Assembly: GCA_028714615.1 (NCBI GenBank)
Contig: JAQTMA010000020.1
Span: 12,181 to 19,463 of the forward strand
DNA: 7,283 nucleotides
From: Anaerolineaceae bacterium
Lineage (GTDB): Bacteria > Chloroflexota > Anaerolineae > Anaerolineales > Anaerolineaceae
Direction: 5' to 3'
Shown here one piece after another: positions 1-5,920 of the stretch. The position numbers and the translations under genes are program-made. Within the stretch, counting starts at the first letter, position 1. Every line of letters starts with the position of its first letter. The notes beneath the pieces are model-generated. The model was not told the origin of the DNA and did not search any database. It saw nothing but the letters and a program-made list of their open reading frames with translations.

Positions 1-87
1 TCAGTCGTTGGTCTAGGGCAGGGAGAACGACTAACCCACAAGGGGTGCTGCGCAAAGTCGTCACTACAAGTGGCGGGGGAAGTGCTA

Positions 88-118
88 ACCTTGACAAGGT
101 CTCAAACCTTGTCAAGGT
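88..118. repeat. Nested inverted repeat, 13-bp arms
   Basis: ACCTTGACAAGGT at 88-100 and ACCTTGTCAAGGT at 106-118 are exact reverse complements separated by 5 bases (ctcaa). Each arm is itself an odd palindrome: ACCTTG, one base, CAAGGT. The two copies are therefore also near-perfect direct repeats differing only at the central base. It could fold as one 13-bp hairpin or as two small ones, or bind a dimeric protein twice. No T-run follows on either strand, so it is not an ordinary intrinsic terminator. It may belong to a dispersed intergenic palindrome family. Confidence 0.85.
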
Positions 119-139
119 AGAGCAGGACAATGCGTTCTA

Positions 140-204
140 GTAGCCCGGACATCCTTGTCCGGGGTTCTTGGTTGACGGACCCCGGACAGGGATGTCCGGG
201 CTAC
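140..204. repeat. Nested inverted repeat, 28-bp arms (REP-like)
   Basis: The arms 140-167 and 177-204 are reverse complements at 26 of 28 positions, around a 9-base loop at 168-176. Both mismatches (T155 against G189, T166 against G178) become G-U pairs in an RNA read in the plus direction, so that transcript would form an unbroken 28-bp stem. Each arm is also palindromic in itself, with CCCGGAC and GTCCGGG six bases apart. A short A-run follows on the plus strand, but no T-run follows the stem on either strand, which argues against a standard terminator. It resembles REP or MITE-like dispersed palindromes. It lies 54 bp beyond the stop codon of the last ABC gene and could protect that transcript's 3' end. 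Confidence 0.88.
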
Positions 205-257
205 AAAAATATGGTTCCCTCCATCCTTGCTCTCCCCCGCGCTCCAGCGCGACTCGA

Positions 258-1043
258 TTAACTGCTCGCCCCGCTATATTTGCGCACGCCGGCCTTCCAA
301 ACCCGGGTGGCTAGCAGCAGGCTGGCTATCCCGATGATCAGGTAGAGCAAGACCTGCCAGGCAGTCAGGTCACCGCGCAACGCCTGCAGTGGAACGGTGG
401 TGGCGACGGCAATCGGCACGACAAAGGTGACGAGCATGCGCAGCCAGAACGGGTAGATCGTGGCGGGGTAGCGACCTGTGTCCAACAGGGCCTGCAGGAT
501 GGTGACGTTGTTATCGAACTTGACGAACCAGAAGGTAGCCGCGATCATCACGATCCACAGGCTGTAGAGGATCACCGAACCGGAGGCAGCCAGCAGCAGA
601 AAGCTGGCCAGGTTAATGGCAGATGTATGCTGGCCGCTCATCTGGGCGCCGATCACAATCAAGACCACTGCCAGGATCAAGTCCCAGGCGCGCCAGATGA
701 CCATGCGGGTGAAGGTCACCAGGAACATGCTGCTGGCCGGCTGCAAGAAAGTATAGTCGAGGGTGCCATCCCTTACGCTGGTATTGAATTTTTCGGTGTT
801 AGGCCAGATCAAAAACTGCATGAGGGCGTTCACCAGGTGAAAAACCCCCAGCAGGGTGATCAGCTCGCCTAGTCCCCACCCCCCCAAGCGCGTGGTGTTG
901 TTGAAAATGATGCGCAGCCCGAGCAGCTCCCAACCCAGTCCCATCAGGCTGAGCAGGATATTGACGGCCGTGTCGGTACGGTAGGCCAATGCCATCTGGA
1001 GGTTAACTTTAAAGAATGCGGCAAATAACTTGAGGCTGTGCAT
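258..1043 (-). CDS. ABC-2 type exporter permease (COG3694-like)
   Basis: The product is a 261-residue integral membrane protein, the normal size for the ABC-2 family permeases that accompany a COG4586-type ATPase. Hydrophobic segments lie roughly at residues 26-47, 59-80, 105-133, 143-172, 200-222 and 227-246. The family-like motif RDGTLDYTFLQP (91-102) sits after the second membrane segment and probably faces the cytoplasm near the ATPase. The C-terminus, RVWKAGVRKYSGASS, is typical of the family and resembles the end of the neighbouring permease (WRAGVKRFSAVGA), which suggests that the two are distant paralogues forming a heterodimer. The ATG at 1043 has a GGGAG ribosome site at 1057-1053 and lies 4 bp past the preceding stop codon. 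It is the last gene of the operon. The substrate is unknown. Confidence 0.9.
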   Translation of the reverse strand: MHSLKLFAAFFKVNLQMALAYRTDTAVNILLSLMGLGWELLGLRIIFNNTTRLGGWGLGELITLLGVFHLVNALMQFLIWPNTEKFNTSVRDGTLDYTFLQPASSMFLVTFTRMVIWRAWDLILAVVLIVIGAQMSGQHTSAINLASFLLLAASGSVILYSLWIVMIAATFWFVKFDNNVTILQALLDTGRYPATIYPFWLRMLVTFVVPIAVATTVPLQALRGDLTAWQVLLYLIIGIASLLLATRVWKAGVRKYSGASS

Positions 1044-1047
1044 GGTT

Positions 1048-1857
1048 TCAGGCTCCCACGGCCGAGAAACGCTTGACCCCCGCCCGCCACACCCAACGGA
1101 AGAGCAATACCGCCACGCCGAACCAGACCAGCCCGGCGGCGTAGTTGCGCAGGATCACCTCCGGCGCCATACGGTTGAGGATGATCTGGATGGGGACGTA
1201 CTTGAGCATCTGAAAAGGCAGAAACTGGGCCACATCCTGTATGAAAGGCGGCATCAACTGCAGCGGGACGAACTGGCCGGAGAACAAGATGACCAGGGTG
1301 AAGTAGAACTCGCTGATGGCATACACCCGCGTGGTCCAAAATGCCAGGCAGGTAACGATGGCACCCAACAAGAAGCTGATGGCAAAGCCCAGGATGATTC
1401 CCGGAATGGCCAGAAGGATCGAGCCCGCGGTGACCGAGCTGAAGTCAGGATGGAAAAGCAGGCAAAGCAGCAGCCAGACCGGGAGCAGGACGCCGAGCAG
1501 TAATACTTTGAAGGAAAGGTTGTTGACCAGCGTACCGGTGAGGATGGGATGCACCGGGCGGAGCAGGTCGCCAGATAGCGTCCCGTCCTGAATCTTGTAG
1601 GCCAGAATGTGGATAGTGATATCGCTGGTGAGCTGATCGACGATCAGCAGGGTCAGGTAGTAGGTGACGAAGTCGTTGGCGGTCAGGCCGTTGACGCTGC
1701 CCTGGCTGTTGGCGATCGTGATCCAGACCGCCAGGTAAACCACCGGCGAGATGATCCAATAGAGCAGATACATAGACAGATTGGCGCGGTATTGCCATTG
1801 TTCGGCCCAGTTCACCAGCCAGAAACGTTTGTAGATATTGAGCATTGCCAGCATCAC
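1048..1857 (-). CDS. ABC-2 type exporter permease (COG4587-like)
   Basis: The product has 269 residues from a GTG start. It is strongly hydrophobic, with about six membrane spans (near 29-49, 62-80, 114-134, 144-172, 183-200 and 238-256). The segment IQDGTLSGDLLRPVHP (89-104) matches the cytoplasmic loop motif of these permeases and corresponds to RDGTLDYTFLQP in the partner. It should pair with the downstream permease and the upstream ATPase in one transporter. The start is uncertain. The GTG at 1857 and the ATG at 1854 fall within or directly against the sequence AAGGGGGTG, which itself looks like a Shine-Dalgarno site. The ATG at 1845 (residue 5) is 9 bases past that sequence and is the better start, giving 265 residues. 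The stop codon lies 4 bp before the next gene. Confidence 0.9.
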   Translation of the reverse strand: MMLAMLNIYKRFWLVNWAEQWQYRANLSMYLLYWIISPVVYLAVWITIANSQGSVNGLTANDFVTYYLTLLIVDQLTSDITIHILAYKIQDGTLSGDLLRPVHPILTGTLVNNLSFKVLLLGVLLPVWLLLCLLFHPDFSSVTAGSILLAIPGIILGFAISFLLGAIVTCLAFWTTRVYAISEFYFTLVILFSGQFVPLQLMPPFIQDVAQFLPFQMLKYVPIQIILNRMAPEVILRNYAAGLVWFGVAVLLFRWVWRAGVKRFSAVGA

Positions 1858-1863
1858 CCCCTT
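1845..1863 (-). promoter_or_regulatory. Ribosome site favouring a later permease start
   Basis: On the minus strand AAGGGGGTG (1863-1855) differs from the anti-Shine-Dalgarno complement AAGGAGGTG by one base. It overlaps the GTG at 1857 and abuts the ATG at 1854, but stands at a workable distance from the ATG at 1845. It also lies across the end of the ATPase gene (TAA at 1864-1862), so the two genes are likely translationally linked. Confidence 0.5.
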
Positions 1864-2842
1864 ACTCTTGAAATGCCCGCTCGATCACGTTCTCGATCGG
1901 TGGATCTGCAATCGTCAGGTCATGAATCGGTAAATCTGCCAGCATGCGCGCAGTGATAGCGGCCACGTCCCCGGCGTTCACCTGCACAAATTGCTTGCCG
2001 TTGCTCTCATCGCTCGAGACCGGGGTTCCGTAGACGCTCAGGTCACAGGGGCAGGGGTCGCCCAGTTCGACACCGATCAGTTTGAAAGGTGCGATGCGGC
2101 GAGAAAGGTCGTTGATGCCCCCATCGTACTTGAGATGCCCGTGGTGGATGATCAGGATGCGCTCACACAGGGCGGTCACGTCTGCCATGTAGTGACTGGT
2201 GAGCAGGATGGTCGCCCCGGTACGTTTGTTGTACTCCTGCAAAAAGCCGCGGATGCGCACCTGGGCGGTGATATCCAAACCGATGGTCGGCTCATCCAAA
2301 AACAGCACCCTGGGGCGGTGCAGCAGCCCGGCGGCCAATTCGCATTTCATGCGCTCGCCCAGGGAGAGATTGCGCACCGGTTTGCGCAGGATCGCTCCAA
2401 GCTCGAGCAACTGGTCCAGTTCCTTCAAGGTACGTTGGTAATCTGCCTCGGGGATGCGATAAATGGCCTGGTTGAGCAGGAACGAGTCGGCCGCGGGGAT
2501 GTCCCACGAAAGCCGGTTGCGTTGGCCCATCACCAGGGTCATGGATTGGAGGTAAGCTGGTTTGCGCTGCCAGGGGATGAAGCCCAGCACGCTGGCCTTT
2601 CCTCCTGTCGGATGAAGCAGACCGGAGAGCATCTTCAGCGTGGTGGTCTTGCCGGCCCCGTTTGGACCGAGAAAGCCGACGATCTCTCCGGGAGAAATGC
2701 TGAAGCTGACCTGCTGGACGGCATAGACATCGCGGTACTTGCGGTGGAAGAAACCGCGCACGGCTTCGCGGAATCCGCCCTCACGCTCGGACACCTGGTA
2801 TGTCTTGCTCAGTTGATCGACGCAAATCTCATCATCTAGCAT
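1862..2842 (-). CDS. ABC exporter ATPase subunit (COG4586-like)
   Basis: This 326-residue cytoplasmic nucleotide-binding protein should drive the two ABC-2 permeases downstream. All ABC motifs are visible: Walker A GPNGAGKT at 59-66, Q-loop glutamine at 107 (MGQRNRLSWD), signature LSLGE at 159-163, Walker B VLFLDEPT at 179-186 with catalytic Glu184, D-loop GLD at 188-190, and switch histidine 217 (TSH). LSLGERMK in place of LSGGQ, and the basic N-terminal stretch before the Walker A domain, are as I recall them for this uncharacterised exporter subfamily. A C-terminal region of about 75 residues follows the core domain. The start ATG at 2842 lacks a strong ribosome site. It is the first gene of the operon and is transcribed away from the pirin gene. 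The transported substrate cannot be inferred. Confidence 0.93.
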   Translation of the reverse strand: MLDDEICVDQLSKTYQVSEREGGFREAVRGFFHRKYRDVYAVQQVSFSISPGEIVGFLGPNGAGKTTTLKMLSGLLHPTGGKASVLGFIPWQRKPAYLQSMTLVMGQRNRLSWDIPAADSFLLNQAIYRIPEADYQRTLKELDQLLELGAILRKPVRNLSLGERMKCELAAGLLHRPRVLFLDEPTIGLDITAQVRIRGFLQEYNKRTGATILLTSHYMADVTALCERILIIHHGHLKYDGGINDLSRRIAPFKLIGVELGDPCPCDLSVYGTPVSSDESNGKQFVQVNAGDVAAITARMLADLPIHDLTIADPPIENVIERAFQE

Positions 2843-3029
2843 TGGGAATTTCTACAGCTTTCAATAGATGTCAGTCCATCCATCATTAGGATACCCAACC
2901 GGAGAGCTAGCCGCCGGGCAGGAAAATATTGGTCTATTTTATCTTATTTTTTGCCATCCTCTTGTTCTTGGGTGAGGTCTTGATATAATCAAGGTCAATG
3001 TTATCGATAAAAGGATTGGTGCATCGAAA
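2843..3029. other. Divergent intergenic region between ABC and pirin operons
   Basis: This 187-bp gap separates two operons transcribed outward. The rightward promoter at 2962-2989 is convincing. A leftward promoter for the ABC operon is not. The best candidate is a TAAAAT -10 box read on the minus strand at 2941-2936 inside an AT-rich patch (2921-2952), but no good -35 box sits at the right distance. No gene or RNA element is apparent. Confidence 0.6.
2962..2989 (+). promoter_or_regulatory. Sigma70-type promoter of the pirin operon
   Basis: A perfect TATAAT lies at 2984-2989, with TTGTTC at 2962-2967 as a partial -35 box and a 16-bp spacer. Transcription would start near 2996, leaving a leader of about 34 bases before the pirin ATG. 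The -10 box lies inside the dyad CTTGAT-ATA-ATCAAG (2979-2993), a natural place for a repressor. The -35 match is only half of consensus. Confidence 0.55.
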
Positions 3030-3935
3030 ATGATTAATTCCCCCCGTAACGTATCCCAGGTGATCGAACCTCAAATGGTGATCGAAGGCGCCGGCGTGTT
3101 GCTACGCCGCTCATTCGGTCCCAATCCCGCCAATCGCTTCGACCCGTTTCTCCTGTTCGACCATTTTGCATTTAATGACCCTCGCGAAGGCCCCATGCGC
3201 GGCTTCCCGATGCACCCGCACCGCGGCATCGAGACGGTCACGTACATCCTGGAAGGCAGCGTGCGCCATCGCGACAGCCTCGGCAACACTGGCTCGATCG
3301 GCTCCGGGGACGTGCAGTGGATGACCAGCGGACGCGGCATCTTGCACGAAGAAATGCCCCAGCGCGGGCCGAGTGGAGCGATCAGGGGCTTCCAGTTGTG
3401 GGTCAACCTGCCCGCAGCGCAAAAGATGAGCGCTCCGCGCTACCAGGAAGTCGGCGCAACCAATATCCCGTTTACAGAGATGGAGGGCGCCACTGTGCGC
3501 GTGGTGGCGGGCGAATTCACCGGCGTCCGCGGACCGGTCAGGGAGATCGCCGCCCAGCCTTTGTACCTGGATATCAGCCTGCAGCCCGGCAGGGAGCTGT
3601 GCGTGCCGGTGACTGCCGGTCAGACAGCTATCGCCTACCTGTTCGAGGGTGAAGGCATCTTTGGCCTGGACGAACAGGACCAGGGCGAAAGCGTTGAAGC
3701 CGTGCATATGATCGTTTTCGAAGATGGGGATGCCATCCGTGTCCGCGCGGGAGAGTCGTCCACCGCCCGTTTCATGTTAATGACCGGCGCCCCGTTCAGC
3801 GAGCCGATCTACCCATACGGGCCTTTTGTAATGAACACGCGCGCAGAGATCGAGCAAGCCTTGTCTGATCTGCGCAACGGGACTTTCGTTCAAAACGAGA
3901 ACTCAAAGGAGAGCAAAGACAATGCAGTATCGTAG
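3030..3935 (+). CDS. Pirin-family bicupin protein
   Basis: The 301-residue protein is a typical bacterial pirin of two cupin domains, the N-terminal one carrying the metal. The diagnostic motif HPHRGIETVTY lies at 62-72. The likely iron ligands are His62, His64, His106 and Glu108 (GILHEE), matching His56, His58, His101 and Glu103 of human pirin. Further family marks are FDPFLLFDHF (37-46), SGDVQWMTSGRGI (92-104) and the C-terminal GPFVMNTRAEI (264-274). Some bacterial pirins act as quercetin 2,3-dioxygenases and others as redox-sensing regulators, so the reaction here is open. A weak AAGGA ribosome site (3011-3015) sits 14 bases before the ATG, which is rather far. It is the first gene of a two-gene operon and overlaps the next by 14 bp. 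No signal peptide is seen, so it is cytoplasmic. Confidence 0.95.
   Translation: MINSPRNVSQVIEPQMVIEGAGVLLRRSFGPNPANRFDPFLLFDHFAFNDPREGPMRGFPMHPHRGIETVTYILEGSVRHRDSLGNTGSIGSGDVQWMTSGRGILHEEMPQRGPSGAIRGFQLWVNLPAAQKMSAPRYQEVGATNIPFTEMEGATVRVVAGEFTGVRGPVREIAAQPLYLDISLQPGRELCVPVTAGQTAIAYLFEGEGIFGLDEQDQGESVEAVHMIVFEDGDAIRVRAGESSTARFMLMTGAPFSEPIYPYGPFVMNTRAEIEQALSDLRNGTFVQNENSKESKDNAVS
3906..3911 (+). promoter_or_regulatory. Ribosome site of the reductase inside the pirin gene
   Basis: AAGGAG at 3906-3911 stands 10 bases before the ATG at 3922, inside the last codons of the pirin gene. The pirin stop codon at 3933-3935 falls 14 bp past the reductase start codon, an arrangement that allows ribosomes finishing pirin to reinitiate on the reductase. 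Confidence 0.75.
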
Positions 3936-4893
3936 ATTTGGTCGGACAGGCTGGCAGGTTAGTGAAATCGGCTACGGCATGTGGGGAATCGGGGAATGGT
4001 CGGGTTCCGAGGATGCGGAGTCCATGCGCTCCCTGGAACGCGCCGTTGAGTTGGGCTGTAACTTCTTCGACACCGCCTGGTCTTATGGGGATGGCCACAG
4101 CGAGCGCTTGCTCGGGCAATTGCTCCAGGTGCGCCCTGAACAGAAACTCTACACGGCCACCAAAATCCCCCCTAAGAACCGCCAATGGCCGTCCCGCCCG
4201 GGAACACGGCTCGAGGACGCCTTCCCGCCCGATTATATCCGCCAATATACTGAGAACAGCTTGCAAAACCTGGGACTGCAAAGCGTCGACCTGATGCAGT
4301 TCCACGTGTGGAATGACGACTGGGGCGCAGATCCGCGCTGGCAGCATGCCGTGAGCGATCTGAAGCGTGAGGGGTTGGTGGGAGCTATCGGTATCAGCGT
4401 CAACCGCTGGGAACCGGACAACGTGATCGAGACGCTGCGCACCGGCCTGGTGGACGCCGTGCAGGTTATCTACAACATTTTCGACCAGGCTCCCGAAGAC
4501 CACCTGTTCCCGGCCTGCCGCGAGCTGGACATCGCCGTCATCGCGCGCGTTCCGTTCGACGAAGGCACCCTGACCGGCGCTCTGACGCTGGACAGCCGCT
4601 GGCCGGAAGGCGATTGGCGCAACACCTATTTCGTCCCCGAGAACCTGAAAGCCAGCGTGGTGCGCGCCGAAGCCTTGAAACCGCTCATCCCCGCCGGCAG
4701 CAGCCTGCCCGACCTGGCGCTGCGCTTCATCCTGGCCAACCCAAACGTCAGCACCATCATCCCCGGGATGCGCAAGGTCAAGAACGTGGAGGCCAACATC
4801 GCCGCCAGCGATCGGGGCGCGCTGGATACGGAATTGGTGCGGAAGCTGCGCACCCACCGCTGGGACCGCCAGCCGACCCCGTGGTCGCAGTAG
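3922..4893 (+). CDS. Aldo/keto reductase
   Basis: This 323-residue cytoplasmic protein is a full-length aldo/keto reductase, expected to reduce an aldehyde or ketone with NADPH. The catalytic tetrad is recognisable as Asp50 (FFDTAWSYG), Tyr55, Lys81 (TATKIPP) and His128 (LMQFHVW). The N-terminal MQYRRFGRTGWQVSEIGYGMWGIG is the usual opening strand of the YajO/YghZ-like bacterial group. The late IIPGMRKVKNVEAN (279-292) resembles the coenzyme-binding segment, where the basic residues contact the cofactor phosphate. It follows pirin with a 14-bp overlap and a strong internal ribosome site, so the two are likely made together. A terminator begins 21 bp after the stop codon, so this ends the operon. 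The substrate is not readable from sequence. The pairing with a possible flavonoid or quinone oxygenase suggests handling of a reactive carbonyl, as inference only. Confidence 0.94.
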   Translation: MQYRRFGRTGWQVSEIGYGMWGIGEWSGSEDAESMRSLERAVELGCNFFDTAWSYGDGHSERLLGQLLQVRPEQKLYTATKIPPKNRQWPSRPGTRLEDAFPPDYIRQYTENSLQNLGLQSVDLMQFHVWNDDWGADPRWQHAVSDLKREGLVGAIGISVNRWEPDNVIETLRTGLVDAVQVIYNIFDQAPEDHLFPACRELDIAVIARVPFDEGTLTGALTLDSRWPEGDWRNTYFVPENLKASVVRAEALKPLIPAGSSLPDLALRFILANPNVSTIIPGMRKVKNVEANIAASDRGALDTELVRKLRTHRWDRQPTPWSQ

Positions 4894-4914
4894 AGGGGAT
4901 GGACGATAGTGAGG

Positions 4915-4949
4915 GAGGGAGCGACCCTTGTCGCTCCCTCTTCGTTTTC
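4915..4949 (+). terminator. Intrinsic terminator of the pirin-reductase operon
   Basis: GAGGGAGCGAC (4915-4925) and GTCGCTCCCTC (4930-4940) form a perfect 11-bp stem around a 4-base loop (cctt), followed by the T-rich tract TTCGTTTTC. It lies 21 bp after the reductase stop codon. On the minus strand no comparable T-run follows, so it acts rightward. It separates the GC-rich operon from the AT-rich leader beyond. Confidence 0.88.
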
Positions 4950-4950
4950 G

Positions 4951-5143
4951 TGTAGTTATTACCAACAGCAAACTTCGAATGTTACAAATTCCTTACAAGA
5001 ATCAGCATCGTTTTTGCTCCATTTATTGTATAATAACATTACTGAAGGATTGCAAATTAAAATATAATCTCTTATTATTTATTTCTGGAGGGGCTGGTAG
5101 TTCTCTCAAGAATGCATCTTGGCGCCCATCGATTTCAGCATGA
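4951..5143 (+). promoter_or_regulatory. AT-rich leader and promoter region of the glycan operon
   Basis: Of the 140 bases at 4951-5090 only 39 are G or C, far below the flanking genes. Two TATAAT boxes lie at 5029-5034 and 5063-5068. Neither has a convincing -35 box at 16-18 bp, so which one is used is unclear. GGAGGGG at 5087-5093 looks like a ribosome site but lies 50 bases before the first gene, and directly after it comes CTGGTAG (5094-5100), which shares GGTAG with the ops element that recruits NusG-type antiterminators to polysaccharide operons. A TGA (5141-5143) directly in front of the 5144 ATG blocks an upstream extension of that frame. Confidence 0.5.
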
Positions 5144-5911
5144 ATGTGCTGCTGGCGGGGAAAGATGGAACGAGACGAGAGGATTGAGTTTGGCTCGCCG
5201 GATACAATAACTACTGGCAAACATGAAATAGACGAAAGCGTCTATTTTCGGTGGAAAACCCTTTTCGACTTTCTTTTTTCCTCCCTTATTCTCCTTTGTT
5301 GTACTCCGATCATACTGATCATTTCCCTGGCAATCCTTTTTGATTCTCCGGGGTCTATCTTCTTTATCCAACCCAGAGTCGGGGCCAGACGGGTGAGAAT
5401 AGGGAAGCAATTCGCCTGGCAAAGAACGACTTTCCCGTGCATTAAATTCCGAACGATGATCCAATCTGCCGATCCCAGCCTGCATAAGGCGTATATCCAC
5501 GCGCTCATCCATAACGATGAAAGAGCCATATTAGCGCTCCAAAAAGGAGAGACAATCGTAAAGAAGTTGATTTGCGACCCTCGCATCACCAGGATAGGAA
5601 GGATACTGAGAAAAACCAGCCTGGATGAGCTTCCTCAATTCTGGAATGTCATTCGGGGAGAAATGAGCATCGTCGGCCCGCGACCGGCAATCCCTTATGA
5701 AGTGGAAATGTACCGCCCGTGGCACCTGCAGAGGCTTCAAGCAAAGCCCGGGATCACCGGGCTATGGCAGGTCACAGCTCGCAGCAGCGTCAATTTTGAT
5801 GAAATGGTGCGTTTGGATATTGATTATATTCGGCAAAGGTCATTTTGGTACGATTTGAAAATTATTTTCAAGACGCCATTTGTAATGCTTACTCAGAAGG
5901 GTGCATTTTAG
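5144..5911 (+). CDS. Monotopic phosphoglycosyl transferase (bacterial sugar transferase)
   Basis: The 255-residue protein belongs to the PglC/WbaP catalytic-domain family. It moves a sugar phosphate from a UDP-sugar to undecaprenyl phosphate at the inner membrane face, the first membrane step in building a surface glycan. A single hydrophobic segment (about 41-66, with Pro55 in the middle) fits the reentrant membrane helix of this class. Downstream are KFRTM (101-105), KTSLDELPQFWNV (157-169) with the catalytic Asp161-Glu162 pair, IVGPRPAIPYE (176-186) and KPGITGLWQV (201-210). It lacks the four-helix N-terminal domain of WbaP, so it is the short PglC-like type. The N-terminus MCCWRGK is unusual and has no ribosome site. 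The ATG at 5165 (residue 8), just after GGCGGGGAAAG, is a good alternative start. It is the first gene of the glycan operon. Confidence 0.93.
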   Translation: MCCWRGKMERDERIEFGSPDTITTGKHEIDESVYFRWKTLFDFLFSSLILLCCTPIILIISLAILFDSPGSIFFIQPRVGARRVRIGKQFAWQRTTFPCIKFRTMIQSADPSLHKAYIHALIHNDERAILALQKGETIVKKLICDPRITRIGRILRKTSLDELPQFWNVIRGEMSIVGPRPAIPYEVEMYRPWHLQRLQAKPGITGLWQVTARSSVNFDEMVRLDIDYIRQRSFWYDLKIIFKTPFVMLTQKGAF

Positions 5912-5920
5912 GGGGGCAGC

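Larger units (their letters stand above)
1..257. other. Intergenic region with palindromic repeats, no gene found
   Basis: No reading frame here shows a plausible start, ribosome site and recognisable protein. The first 60 bases are open in two minus-strand frames, so the tail of a gene lying to the left cannot be excluded, but the fragment is too short to judge. What the stretch does hold is palindromes: a 7-bp pair AGTCGTT/AACGACT at 3-9 and 26-32, the nested 13-bp repeat at 88-118, the nested 28-bp repeat at 140-204, and a small GC-rich palindrome at 238-251. It lies downstream of the minus-strand ABC operon, so any transcript running past that operon would pass through these hairpins. Confidence 0.6.

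Noticed and set aside
3..32. 7-bp inverted repeat AGTCGTT/AACGACT
   Set aside because: Short arms with a 16-base loop are expected by chance at this length; nothing nearby supports a role.
88..204. Possible CRISPR array or insertion-sequence ends
   Set aside because: The repeats are two different palindromes, not regularly spaced copies of one repeat, and no transposase or cas gene lies beside them.
238..251. GC-rich palindrome CGCGCT-CC-AGCGCG after the ABC operon as a terminator
   Set aside because: The stem is only about 5 bp once a proper loop is allowed, and no T-run follows on the minus strand.
1991..2839. Plus-strand open frame of 282 codons opposite the ABC ATPase
   Set aside because: The minus-strand frame carries every ABC motif; the plus frame is a composition-driven shadow with no domain.
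3796..4971. Long minus-strand open frame of 391 codons opposite the reductase
   Set aside because: It mirrors the codons of a clear aldo/keto reductase with its full catalytic tetrad. The translation has no recognisable domain and crosses the terminator hairpin.
4928..5143. 71-codon plus-strand frame running through the AT-rich leader
   Set aside because: It starts inside the terminator loop, has no ribosome site and encodes low-complexity sequence across promoter-like boxes.
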